The translations under genes were made by a program, and so were the position numbers. Source: Thermohalobaculum sp050331395 (lineage in GTDB: Bacteria; Pseudomonadota; Alphaproteobacteria; Rhodobacterales; Rhodobacteraceae). From it: DNA of 64,000 nt. This document shows positions 16,483 through 24,640 of this stretch, piece after piece (the stretch's first letter is position 1; the number at the start of each line of letters is the position of its first letter). The notes under the pieces were generated by a model. The model saw only the letters and a program-made list of their open reading frames with translations. It was not told the origin of the DNA and ran no database searches. The stretch is taken from the NCBI GenBank assembly GCA_050331395.1, contig JBHJGX010000069.1, forward strand, positions 1 to 64,000, read 5' to 3'.

Positions 16483-17717
16483 CCGTGATGACCGCCGCGC
16501 AGCCGGCCCCGCTTTCGATTGGCATCGTTGTTCCGTCCTTCGATCGTGGCGGGCTCGAACAAGTCGCACTTAATCTTTACCGCGGTTATCGGGCGCGAGG
16601 CTTTCGCTGCGTCGTTCTTGTCGAGAACAACACGGCCGGATATATGCTCTCGCGTCTCGATGATCTGGCCGACGGCATTGTTATCAATCGGGACGAAGGT
16701 CTTTTCATCGAAACATTGGCGGCGCATCGGATCGATGTGCTGCACTATCACTATGCAAGTTTCGGTCTAAGGACGGCGACAGCTTTGGGGATTTATACGC
16801 TTTATACCATCCACAATGTCTATACTTGGCTTGACGACGCCGCCTTTGCCCACCGCGCTGCCGAGGTGATGGCCGCGGACCGGGCAGTTGCGGTGTCACG
16901 GTTCGTTCGCGATTACTTTGTGCGGCGGGCAGGCATCGGTCCGGATCGCGTGGACGTGATCCTGAACGGGGTGGATGTCGACGCCCTTTCGGGGCGCCCG
17001 GCCGGGGCGCCGCCGCGTCTGAATGTGCCCGACGGGCGGTTCGTCTTTGCCCTGCCGGCCAGCACCTTCCCGGTCAAGCACCAGCCGCTTGCAATCCGCG
17101 CGGCCGAGCGGCTTCGGGAGAAGCGGCGGGATTTTCAGCTTGTGCTCCTCGGCAACCTCGGTGAGCCGGACTTTGCGCGCGAAGTTGATGCCTTGGTGCA
17201 GTCGTCTCCGGCGGCCGCGCATATCACACAGTGCTCCTCGGTTCCGCATGAGTGGATGGGCTGGTTCTATCGCGAGATCGCCGACTGCGTGATCCTGCCA
17301 ACGCTGCAAGAGGGGTGCTCGAACGTGGTGCTCGAGGCGCTTGCCTTCGACCGGCCGATGATCCTCACCGATGTGGGCAACGCGCGCGAGGCCGCTGCCC
17401 TGTCCGACCGGGTGCGGATTGTGCCACGGGCCGAAGAGGATCTCGACGCGCTGACGCCGGCGCGCATCGCCGAACTCAGCCTTTGCCAGGAGACACGAAA
17501 TCTTCGTGCCCTTACCGATGCCATGGCCGCAAGCCTAGATAAACGTGGCGGAGAGGCGGCCGATGCGAATGCCCTTGCGGCGCGTCGGTCCGAAATCGGC
17601 CTCGACCGCATGGTCGACGCCTATCTCGAGCTGATCCGCTATGGCGCGGCCTTCGCGCCGCACGGCACCGGACTGTCTCCGGCGACATCCTCGAAGACAT
17701 TGGAGACGCTTGCGTAG
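16479..17717 (+). CDS. Family 4 glycosyltransferase
   Basis: 412 residues from the ATG overlapping the previous stop. It is a GT-B retaining enzyme. N-terminal part: 'IGIVVPSFDRGGLEQVALNLYRGYRARG', 'DVLHYHYASFG' and 'YTIHNVYTW'. Linker: 'AVAVSRFVRDYFVRRAGI' and 'VILNGVDVDAL'. C-terminal donor site: 'FALPASTFPVKHQPLAIRAAERL', then 'ADCVILPTLQEGCSNVVLEALAFDRPMILTDVGNARE', containing the EX7E motif. A cytoplasmic role in capsule repeat assembly is likely. Its last 79 bp overlap the convergent gene ending at 17639. Confidence 0.88.
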   Translation: MTVMTAAQPAPLSIGIVVPSFDRGGLEQVALNLYRGYRARGFRCVVLVENNTAGYMLSRLDDLADGIVINRDEGLFIETLAAHRIDVLHYHYASFGLRTATALGIYTLYTIHNVYTWLDDAAFAHRAAEVMAADRAVAVSRFVRDYFVRRAGIGPDRVDVILNGVDVDALSGRPAGAPPRLNVPDGRFVFALPASTFPVKHQPLAIRAAERLREKRRDFQLVLLGNLGEPDFAREVDALVQSSPAAAHITQCSSVPHEWMGWFYREIADCVILPTLQEGCSNVVLEALAFDRPMILTDVGNAREAAALSDRVRIVPRAEEDLDALTPARIAELSLCQETRNLRALTDAMAASLDKRGGEAADANALAARRSEIGLDRMVDAYLELIRYGAAFAPHGTGLSPATSSKTLETLA

Positions 17718-18715
17718 ATCTCTAAATCTGCTTCGAGCAGGGCTTCGACGGTGTCGATCCCCGCAAGCTGATCCGCGAGCCGTCCGCGCAAGGGCGGCTC
17801 CGGGTCGCGCGCCGGCAAGAGCCCCTCGAGACCCAGCCGATCCGCGACCGCGTCCTCAAAGGCTCCCACCGCCTCACGGATCGCAACGACCGAAAACCCC
17901 GCCAGTGCGCGGAGGGCAGCCGATACTGCGCCGCCGCCCGCCTCGGCCGACGGATCCGAGCAGGCCATTTGCCGGGTCAACGGGTTCGATAAGGCCAGCG
18001 CGGCGTCGGGATCGAGGCGTCGGAACACGTCGCGGATCGCGCGTGGCCGGCGGGGATCGATGCCGTCGACGACCTCGAGCGCCGGCGCAAGGGCCGCCAC
18101 CTCGCGCCGGTCGAGATATTGGGTGAGGCGACCGCCCGCCCCCGACAACACCCAAATCCGATCCGCCAGGTCCTCATACGGGTCGGCGAGTTGAACGGCC
18201 AGATCGACCCCGCCTTCGAGAAGCCGCGCATTGGGAACAACGGCGATCCGACCGCTTATATAGAGCGACGGCTGGGCGTTCAGCATAAAGAGCTGGCTGA
18301 CCGTCTCAGCGCCGAACCGCTCAATCCCCGCGTAGTGCGCCTGGAAGAGCCGGCCCATCAGCCCGTCGAAGCGGCGCATCGGGAGCGTTCCGGTCTCAAG
18401 CCGGAAGAGCCGCCGATCCACCCGCGCCCGGCCGGCGCCCCTGCGATAGATGACGAGACCCGTCTCAGCACAGCGGATCTCGGCATCACCGAAATCTGCG
18501 AGATCGGGCACCTCGTCGCCGCCGATCGCGAACCCACAGAGGCCGGTGCGATGGCGTCCCGCATCGACGAGCGCGGGATGGGCCACCGTCGCGGCCCCCT
18601 GCCAGCGCAGCCGGCCGTCTGCGTAAAGCGCGATCTCTGGCACCTCCTCGAAACTGTCGGGAACCAGATATCCCGTCAGCCGATCGCCTGCATCTGTCTC
18701 GATATTAAACAGCAT
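17639..18715 (-). CDS. Conserved-looking protein of unknown function in the capsule locus
   Basis: 358 residues from ATG 18715, seven bases after a GGAG site; an in-frame GTG at 18718 is the alternative. I do not recognise it. There is no signal peptide or membrane span. The N-terminal ~110 residues look beta-rich ('GDRLTGYLVPDSFEEVPEIALYADG', 'TGLCGFAIGGDEVPDL', 'GLVIYRRG'). The middle is helical ('GLMGRLFQAHYAGIERFGAETVSQLFMLN', 'ARLLEGGVDLAVQLADPYEDLADRIWVL'). The 3' end overlaps the convergent glycosyltransferase by 79 bp in normal coding sequence on both strands. It may be a regulator or modifier of capsule synthesis, an inference from location only. Confidence 0.65.
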   Translation of the reverse strand: MLFNIETDAGDRLTGYLVPDSFEEVPEIALYADGRLRWQGAATVAHPALVDAGRHRTGLCGFAIGGDEVPDLADFGDAEIRCAETGLVIYRRGAGRARVDRRLFRLETGTLPMRRFDGLMGRLFQAHYAGIERFGAETVSQLFMLNAQPSLYISGRIAVVPNARLLEGGVDLAVQLADPYEDLADRIWVLSGAGGRLTQYLDRREVAALAPALEVVDGIDPRRPRAIRDVFRRLDPDAALALSNPLTRQMACSDPSAEAGGGAVSAALRALAGFSVVAIREAVGAFEDAVADRLGLEGLLPARDPEPPLRGRLADQLAGIDTVEALLEADLEIYASVSNVFEDVAGDSPVPCGAKAAP

Positions 18716-18726
18716 CACAAGTCTCC

Positions 18727-18733
18727 GTTAACC
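18727..18733. promoter_or_regulatory. GTTAACC motif in a divergent control region
   Basis: GTTAACC lies between the leftward gene starting at 18715 and the export lipoprotein starting at 18818. It abuts the ribosome site of the leftward gene, so a bound protein could affect it directly. It is one of several such motifs in the locus. Confidence 0.35.
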
Positions 18734-18817
18734 AACGTTCGCCTAAGGTTCCAGCCATCGCCCGCAGCGGACCGCGGCGGCGAGACTGCTCCAGAATGGT
18801 TAGCAAATGGGGAACCC

Positions 18818-19981
18818 ATGCTCTTGAGATTTGCCTTTCTCGCCGGCGCGCTCGCGGCGTCGGCCTGCTCGACGGTCCCGCGCTCCGGGCCGCTCACCCA
18901 TGAGATCGTTGCGGCGCCTGAGACGGCCGCCGCGATCGAATTCGAACTCGTGGAGACCGACGACCGCGTGGTGGCCCTGCTCGTTGCGCGCGAGGCCGAG
19001 GCCGAGCTTGCGCGGCTCGCCGCCGGGCGCCCGGCCACCGGCCAAGGCATCCTCGCCGGCGATCGCGTTCAGGTCACGCTCTTCGAGGCGACTGGGGGCG
19101 GGCTCTTCGGTGCGGGCGACGGAACCGACGGCGGCGGGGGGTACCGCGAACTGCCTGCTCAGAGCGTCGGCGCCGACGGTCGGATCCGGGTGCCTTACGC
19201 GGGCGCCGTGCGGGTCGCGGGGCTCTCGCCGTCGGCCGCCGCCGCGCGGATCGAAGGCGCGCTCGTCGGCCAGGCGATCGAACCGCAGGCAATCGTCAGC
19301 GTGCTGGCGAGCCCCGGCCGCTTCGTCACGGTCCTCGGCGACGCAGTCAATGCGGGCGGGCGGATCCCGCTCTCCGGCACCGGCGAGCGCGTGCTCGACA
19401 TGGTCGCCGCCGCGGGCGGGCTCTCCAAACCGATCCACGAGAGCGCGCTTCGGCTCACGCGCGCGGAGGATACGGCCTCGGTCGCGCTGGCGCGGCTGCT
19501 CGAAGAGCCGGAGCAGAACGTCCACGTTCGGGCCAAGGATCTGATCGCGGTCGAGCATCGTCCGCGGCATTTCACCGTGCTCGGCGCGGTCACGCAGAAC
19601 GCCCGGCTTGCCTTTGCCGAGAGCCGGTTGACGGTGGACGAGGCGCTCGGCCTCGCCCGCGGGCTCTTCGACGACAAGGCGGACCCGCGCGGCGTCTTCG
19701 TGATCCGGTACGAGCCGAAGAGCTTTGTCGCCACGCTTCCCGGGGTGCGGGCGAGCCGTGCCACGGCCTATGCGGGCGCCGAGGTGCCCACGGTCTATCG
19801 TCTGGATTTCTCGAAACCGTCGGGGCTGATCCTTGCCAAGAATTTCGCGATGGCGGATCGGGATCTGCTCTATGTGGCGACGGCCGAGTTCACCTCGCTC
19901 GAGAAGCTTCTCCGGGTCGTGAGTTCCGCGCTCCAGCCCGTGCAGACGGCCGCGTTGCTGGTGAATGTGGGCACGAACTGA
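18818..19981 (+). CDS. Outer-membrane polysaccharide export lipoprotein (Wza/BexD/CtrA-KpsD type)
   Basis: 387 residues from ATG 18818, close to the length of BexD/CtrA. It forms the outer-membrane channel for capsule. The lipobox 'AASAC' puts the acylated Cys near residue 17. A Poly_export domain follows: 'GILAGDRVQVTLFEATGGGLF', 'VGADGRIRVPYAGAVRVAGLSPSAAAARIEGAL' and 'QAIVSVLASPGRFVTVLGDAVNAGGRIPL'. Two SLBB-like repeats follow it ('VLDMVAAAGGLSKPI', 'VDEALGLARGLFDDKADPRGVFVIRYE'). It should contact the KpsE-type proteins. It stands alone between divergent and convergent neighbours. Confidence 0.9.
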   Translation: MLLRFAFLAGALAASACSTVPRSGPLTHEIVAAPETAAAIEFELVETDDRVVALLVAREAEAELARLAAGRPATGQGILAGDRVQVTLFEATGGGLFGAGDGTDGGGGYRELPAQSVGADGRIRVPYAGAVRVAGLSPSAAAARIEGALVGQAIEPQAIVSVLASPGRFVTVLGDAVNAGGRIPLSGTGERVLDMVAAAGGLSKPIHESALRLTRAEDTASVALARLLEEPEQNVHVRAKDLIAVEHRPRHFTVLGAVTQNARLAFAESRLTVDEALGLARGLFDDKADPRGVFVIRYEPKSFVATLPGVRASRATAYAGAEVPTVYRLDFSKPSGLILAKNFAMADRDLLYVATAEFTSLEKLLRVVSSALQPVQTAALLVNVGTN

Positions 19982-19991
19982 GCCAACCGAC

Positions 19992-20015
19992 CCGCCGCGG
20001 CGCGCTTAGCGGCGG
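19992..20015. terminator. GC-rich hairpin between convergent genes
   Basis: CCGCCGC (19992-19998) can pair with GCGGCGG (20009-20015) around a 10-base loop. It lies between the stops of the export lipoprotein and the convergent kpsS-type gene. There is no T tract, so intrinsic termination is uncertain. Confidence 0.3.
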
Positions 20016-21286
20016 CGGGGACCTGGCCCAAGCGCGGCGAGCGGTCGGGCAAGGATCCAGTGGTCGTCCGGGCGCTCGATCCGGCGAACGATCTCGGCGA
20101 CGGCCGCCCGGCGCCCGGCCGGGTCATAGAACGACCCCCGCACTTGGATCCGCGTCAGCGCCCGGACGAAGATCTCCGCGAATTCGACATCGACCGGCTG
20201 AGGCGCGGTCCAGAACCGGTCGAGGCCGCCCCGATGGCAGAGCCCCGGCAGATCATAGACCGCATCGCCGAGCGCGATGACCGGCACGCCCGCCCGCAAG
20301 GCCGTCAGCCCGACCGTGGAATTCACCGTGACGAGACCGTGCGCGGCGGCGAGAAGACCGCCGAGATCGCCCCCGTCGATGACCTGCACACGCCCGCCGA
20401 TCCCCCGCTGCTCGGCCAGGCGGCGGAGGATCCGGGGCCAGCCGTGCCAGCCGTTGTCGAGCGGGTGCACCTTGACCACAAGCTTGAGGACCGCAGGCGC
20501 GTGCGCGGCAAAGCTTTCGAGGACGTCCGCGAGCATGTCCTCGAGGCGATGATAGGCGGAGGAAGCGCGGATCTGATAATCGCTGGCAAGTTGCAGGGCC
20601 AAAAGCGCGTAAGGTGCGGGGATGCTGTCTCGGGCGGCACGCCTCGCGGCAATGTTCACGAGCCATTTCCGCGGCCAACTCGCATAATCGACCGGGGGCG
20701 GGAGCCATTTTTCGCTCGCGTATCGCGGGAAAAACGGCCGCCCCGCGCTCAGGGCGAGATTATAGGCGACCTCGGCCATCGCTTCGCGGACGAAGCCATG
20801 GCGATACCGGGGCGTCGGGTCGGGCAGCGGCCGGCCGACCGCCAACGCCTCGATCGCACAAGGCTCTCGCGGAAATCGCGAATAGGCGCCCATGCCCTCG
20901 GCCTCGAGCGTGATCCAGTCGGGGCGGAGATAGCCGTTCTCCACCGCCCAGGCCCGCACGCCGAGACGCCGCGCGACTTCGATCGCCGCTCGGTGATAAG
21001 GCACCCGGTCGGCATAGTAGAGAAGATCGGTGACCCCGCCGGCGCGGATCTCGGCCTCGAGCCGTTCGCCCCACGCAGCGAGCGGGCCGCGAAAGGTCGC
21101 CGTCCCGGCCCCGGCCCACAACAGCCGATCGCCGAGGCAAAAGCCCAGATGCCGGACCGGATGGCCAGCCCCGGCAAAGGCCTGCCCGAGTTCGCGCCAG
21201 AACGGCGTCGGCGGGCCCTGAAGCAGCAGCACGCTCCGCTCGCAGGACGCAAGCGACGGCGCGCGCAAGGTTTGATGCAGCGTCAT
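20006..21286 (-). CDS. kpsS: KpsS-type capsule protein (beta-Kdo transferase family), paralogue 1
   Basis: 426 residues. It matches E. coli KpsS in layout: 'VLLLQGPPTPFWRELGQAF', 'GDRLLWAG', 'VENGYLRPDWITLEAEG', 'ASDYQIRASSAYHRLEDML', 'LKLVVKVHPLDNGWHGW' and 'AAHGLVTVNSTVGLTALRAG'. KpsS and KpsC are known to add beta-Kdo residues to the lipid end of ABC-exported capsules. A full-length KpsC is not present here, so either the two KpsS-type proteins share the job or kpsC lies elsewhere. It is divergent from a second paralogue at 21335. Confidence 0.87.
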   Translation of the reverse strand: MTLHQTLRAPSLASCERSVLLLQGPPTPFWRELGQAFAGAGHPVRHLGFCLGDRLLWAGAGTATFRGPLAAWGERLEAEIRAGGVTDLLYYADRVPYHRAAIEVARRLGVRAWAVENGYLRPDWITLEAEGMGAYSRFPREPCAIEALAVGRPLPDPTPRYRHGFVREAMAEVAYNLALSAGRPFFPRYASEKWLPPPVDYASWPRKWLVNIAARRAARDSIPAPYALLALQLASDYQIRASSAYHRLEDMLADVLESFAAHAPAVLKLVVKVHPLDNGWHGWPRILRRLAEQRGIGGRVQVIDGGDLGGLLAAAHGLVTVNSTVGLTALRAGVPVIALGDAVYDLPGLCHRGGLDRFWTAPQPVDVEFAEIFVRALTRIQVRGSFYDPAGRRAAVAEIVRRIERPDDHWILARPLAALGPGPRRR

Positions 21287-21334
21287 GGGCTGGCGTTTAC
21301 CCGCTCTTCATTCCCAAGCGGTTAATCAAGGGGC

Positions 21335-22555
21335 ATGTCGATGCTGTCTGTGGCCGGGGCGCGAAACGTCCTCCTTCTCCAAGGGCCGAATTCGCCCTTT
21401 TACAGCCGTCTTGCGCGGGCGCTGGAGCGGCGGGGTGCGCGGGTCTTGCGCGTCATCTTTGCGCCAGGGGATGCGCTCTTTTGGCGGGGTCGCTCGGTTG
21501 CCTTTCGCGGACGGCCCGAGGGGTTTCGCCCTTGGCTGGCGCAGTTGATCCGGCGTGAGGGGATCACCGACCTCGTCTGTCTCGGCGACGGGCGCGAACG
21601 CCATCGCGAGGGGCTCGCGGTCGCCCGTGCGGCCGGCGTCGCGACGCATGTGCTCGAGCAGGGCTATCTCCGCCCGGGCTGGCTGACGCTTGACCCCGGC
21701 GGCACCGGGGGCGCCTCGGCCTTTCAACCGAAGCTGGCCGCGGCCGGGCATGGAGAGCCTCATCCTGGCAGCGAAGGCGCGGGGTTTGTCGCTTGGGCAG
21801 CTATGGATGTCGCCGCGACCGCCGCAACTCTCGCAGCGCCCTTGCTCGGCTATCCCCATTATCGGCGCCATGCGTTGGTCCATCCGCTGGCGGAATGGGC
21901 GGGATGGGCGCTCAAGGCTGCGCTTTGGCCCCTACGTCGATGGCGTAGGCGGCGGGGGCTGGCGTGGTTCTCGCGCCGAACGGGGCCGCTTTTCCTGCTG
22001 CCTCTGCAGCTCGAGACCGATTTTCAGATCCGCAACCATGGCCGTGGGAAAACGATGCGCGGGCATTTGCGTCGGACGGTACTCTCCTTCGCGCGACAGG
22101 CGTCGCCAGAGTGCCGGCTCGCGGTCAAGGTGCATCCGCTCGACCCGTTCCCGTGGCGATGGGCGGGGGAAGTTTCCCGTCTGGCCCGACGTTTGCGGGT
22201 GTCCGAGCGTCTCCTTTTCCTGGATGGCGGCGAGCTCGGCGCTCTGCTCGGGCACTGCTCCGGCGTCGTGACCGTGAATTCGACGGTGGGGCTCACGGCA
22301 CTTCGGGCGGGCCTTCCGGTTGCTGTTCTAGGGGACGCGGTTTGGGCCCGGCCCGATCTCGTGGCCCGTCCGCCGCTCGCCGCCTTCTGGCACGCGCCGC
22401 GGGCGCCTGGGCCGAAGGGGGTCGAGACGCTCATGGGGGCCCTGACTGCGACGATCCAAGTTCCCGGGGCTTTCGACGGGCGGGGTGCGTGCCTCGGTGC
22501 CGAGGGCGTTGCCGATAGGATCGCCTGCAGGCATACGCGAAGGGCGGCCGCATGA
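21335..22555 (+). CDS. KpsS-type capsule protein, paralogue 2
   Basis: 406 residues; the in-frame ATG at 21341 has better spacing to the AGGGG ribosome site and may be the true start. It shares with paralogue 1 'LLLQGPNSPFYSRLARAL', 'LEQGYLRPGWLTLDPGG', 'ETDFQIRNHGRGKTMRGHL', 'RLAVKVHPLDPFPWRW' and 'CSGVVTVNSTVGLTALRAG'. The 'DFQIRNH' form is closer to E. coli KpsS than paralogue 1. Its stop overlaps the start of the reductase gene (ATGA), tying it to the lipid module. In the rhizobial rkp-1 region a polysaccharide-export-like gene (rkpJ) lies downstream of rkpGHI, a plausible parallel. Confidence 0.87.
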   Translation: MSMLSVAGARNVLLLQGPNSPFYSRLARALERRGARVLRVIFAPGDALFWRGRSVAFRGRPEGFRPWLAQLIRREGITDLVCLGDGRERHREGLAVARAAGVATHVLEQGYLRPGWLTLDPGGTGGASAFQPKLAAAGHGEPHPGSEGAGFVAWAAMDVAATAATLAAPLLGYPHYRRHALVHPLAEWAGWALKAALWPLRRWRRRRGLAWFSRRTGPLFLLPLQLETDFQIRNHGRGKTMRGHLRRTVLSFARQASPECRLAVKVHPLDPFPWRWAGEVSRLARRLRVSERLLFLDGGELGALLGHCSGVVTVNSTVGLTALRAGLPVAVLGDAVWARPDLVARPPLAAFWHAPRAPGPKGVETLMGALTATIQVPGAFDGRGACLGAEGVADRIACRHTRRAAA

Positions 22556-23385
22556 GCTGGGCCGGCATCGTGATCACCGGCGCTTCGAGCGGGATCGGAG
22601 CGGCGTTGGCCGTGGCGCTCGCTCGTCCGGGCCGCCAGATGTTGCTTGTTGCCCGCGACCTTGGGCGGCTCGACCGCGTGGCTCAAGCGGTTCGCGCGCA
22701 CGGTGCAGCCGCGCAGGTCGCGCCGCTCGATGTCACAGACGGCGCGGCGATGGCCGATCGGCTTCTCGCATTCGATGCGGAGCGGCCGGTTGACCTGGTG
22801 CTCGCCAATGCGGGGCGGTCGTCGGGTCGGGTCGGGCCTGGAGAGGGGGCAATCTCGGCCGGGCGGACGCTTGCAGTGAACGCGATGGGCCCCGTTAACA
22901 CGGTCGAGCCGCTCCTGCCGGCAATGGCTTCGCGACGACGCGGCCAGATTGCGCTCATGAGCTCCATTGCAGCCTTCCGGCCTCTGCCCGACATGCCGTC
23001 TTATGGGGCGAGCAAGGCGGCGGTCCGGGCCTATGGAACTGCACTGAGAGGGGGGCTTCGGACTCACGGATTATCGGTGAGCGTGATTTGTCCCGGTTTT
23101 GTCGCCAGTCCGATGTCCGCGCGGCATCGTGGTCTGCGTCCCTTCGAAGTGCCTCTCGACCGGGCCGTCGCGATTATCCTTCGGGGTCTCGAAAGGCAAC
23201 AGAGCGAAATCGCCTTCCCCTGGCCGCTGGTGTTGCTTGCGCGTATTGGAGCGATTTTACCGGCGAGCTGGTCGGACCGGGCGATTGAGCGGTATCCCGC
23301 ACGTATCGCGCCGGAACCGGGGCCCGAACACGAAACTCGGGTGGCAGTCGGGACGGCTAATGCTCAATCTCAGAGGCCGCGCTGA
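22552..23385 (+). CDS. rkpH: Short-chain dehydrogenase/reductase, RkpH-like
   Basis: 277 residues. NAD(P)-binding motif TGASSGIG at the N-terminus, 'NAG' in 'LVLANAGRSSG', catalytic Ser in 'LMSSIAAF', and the YxxxK pair in 'SYGASKAAVRAYG'. The C-terminal 'FPWPLVLLARIGAILPASWSDRAI' is hydrophobic and may touch the membrane, as in 3-ketosphinganine reductase-like enzymes. Adjacent to an alpha-oxoamine synthase and a large fatty-acid/polyketide synthase, it fits RkpH of the rhizobial K-antigen region. The inferred role is reduction of an amino-ketone lipid. Start and stop overlap neighbours: ATGA with kpsS paralogue 2, and 29 bp convergent with rkpG. Confidence 0.83.
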   Translation: MSWAGIVITGASSGIGAALAVALARPGRQMLLVARDLGRLDRVAQAVRAHGAAAQVAPLDVTDGAAMADRLLAFDAERPVDLVLANAGRSSGRVGPGEGAISAGRTLAVNAMGPVNTVEPLLPAMASRRRGQIALMSSIAAFRPLPDMPSYGASKAAVRAYGTALRGGLRTHGLSVSVICPGFVASPMSARHRGLRPFEVPLDRAVAIILRGLERQQSEIAFPWPLVLLARIGAILPASWSDRAIERYPARIAPEPGPEHETRVAVGTANAQSQRPR

Positions 23386-24640
23386 GCAGCGCATCGACCG
23401 CTTGGTCGATCTGCGCCTTGCTGTGCTGGGCGGTGACGAAAAACCGGAGCCGCGCCTCGCGTTCCGGCACTCCCGGAGGAATGATCGGGATCGCGAGCAC
23501 GCCTTTCTCCAACAAGGCTGCGGAGAGGGCGACGGCCCGCAGACTGTCGCGGACAATGACCGGGACGACCGCATGCCCTTCGGACAACCCGGTGTCGAAG
23601 CCGGCTTCCGCAAGACCGCGCTGCAATTGGGCGGCATTTCCTTGAAGGCGCGCGACGCGCTCCGGCTCCGCGTGCATGATTTCAAGGGCCGTCTTGGCTG
23701 CAGCCGCGATCGGTGCCGCTAGTCCCACGGAATACACGAACCCCGGAGCCGCCGCCTTCAGATAATCGATCAGCGCAGCGCTGCCGGCCACATAGCCCCC
23801 GCATGCAGCAAGGCTTTTCGAAAGCGTCCCCATCCAGATTTCGACCGCATCCGTCGCGACCCCAGCGGCCTCTGCCAGCCCTTGCCCAGTCGCGCCGACG
23901 ACCCCGAGGGCATGCGCCTCGTCAACCAAAAGCCATGCCCTGTGCCGCGACTTGATCTCTACAAGCCTCGCAAGATCGGGACAATCTCCGTCCATCGAAT
24001 AAAGGCCCTCGACGGCGATCAGAACATGCCGATATTTGCTGCGACTGCGAGAGAGCGTTCGATCGAGCCAGTCGAGGTCGTTATGCGGCATCGACAGCCG
24101 GGCCGCGCCAGCGGCCTGTGCGCCCATCACGAGGGAATTGTGCGCGAGCGCATCGAGGATCACGAGATCGCCTTTACCGAGAAGCGCCTGCAAAACGCTC
24201 ACATTGGTTGCATGTCCAGACACCAGCGCCAGTGCGTCCTCGGTCCGGTAATGGCCGGCGAGCGCGTATTCGAGACCGCGGTGATAGGCGCGTTCGCCGC
24301 CGGCAAGTCGGCTTGCCGAAGGCGAGATCCCATCGGCCTCTGCCGCAGCGGCGGCCGCTGTTCGCACGCGCGGATCGGCATTCAATCCGAGATAGTCGTA
24401 GCTTGCGAAACTGACCGCGCCCGCGCCGTTTATCTCCAGATCAACCCCGCCGATCGGACGCGCGAGGCGGTAATAGGGAGAGGGCAAACCGACACCGCGG
24501 GCCGCTGCAGTCTGCATACGGATCGGTTGATAGGCTGGCAGTTCGGCAAAATCATAGGCCCACCGATTGGTCGGATTTGTCGCGGGCGCGGGGTTTTCGG
24601 CGCTTTTGCGAAGCGCGGCAAGGAGGTCACCGGGGGTCAT
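23357..24640 (-). CDS. rkpG: Alpha-oxoamine synthase (PLP), RkpG-like
   Basis: 427 residues. The family (8-amino-7-oxononanoate synthase, serine palmitoyltransferase, KBL, ALAS) condenses an acyl thioester with an amino acid, with loss of CO2. 'SFASYDYLGLNADPRV' is at 77-92, 'ASRLAGGERAYHRGLE' follows, the cofactor-stacking His is in 'LDALAHNSL' (~167), 'VDEAHALGVVGATGQG' is at 239-254, and the PLP Lys is K275 in 'TLSKSLAACGG'. No bio genes are nearby. The start overlaps the stop of the giant synthase (ATGA), so it most likely takes its acyl-ACP product. This matches RkpG. The amino-acid partner cannot be read from the sequence. Confidence 0.87.
   Translation of the reverse strand: MTPGDLLAALRKSAENPAPATNPTNRWAYDFAELPAYQPIRMQTAAARGVGLPSPYYRLARPIGGVDLEINGAGAVSFASYDYLGLNADPRVRTAAAAAAEADGISPSASRLAGGERAYHRGLEYALAGHYRTEDALALVSGHATNVSVLQALLGKGDLVILDALAHNSLVMGAQAAGAARLSMPHNDLDWLDRTLSRSRSKYRHVLIAVEGLYSMDGDCPDLARLVEIKSRHRAWLLVDEAHALGVVGATGQGLAEAAGVATDAVEIWMGTLSKSLAACGGYVAGSAALIDYLKAAAPGFVYSVGLAAPIAAAAKTALEIMHAEPERVARLQGNAAQLQRGLAEAGFDTGLSEGHAVVPVIVRDSLRAVALSAALLEKGVLAIPIIPPGVPEREARLRFFVTAQHSKAQIDQAVDALLSAASEIEH

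Noticed and set aside
22880..22910. GTTAACA inside the rkpH-like gene, like the capsule promoter motifs
   Set aside because: It lies in coding sequence within a normal reductase codon context; left out of the promoter-motif set.
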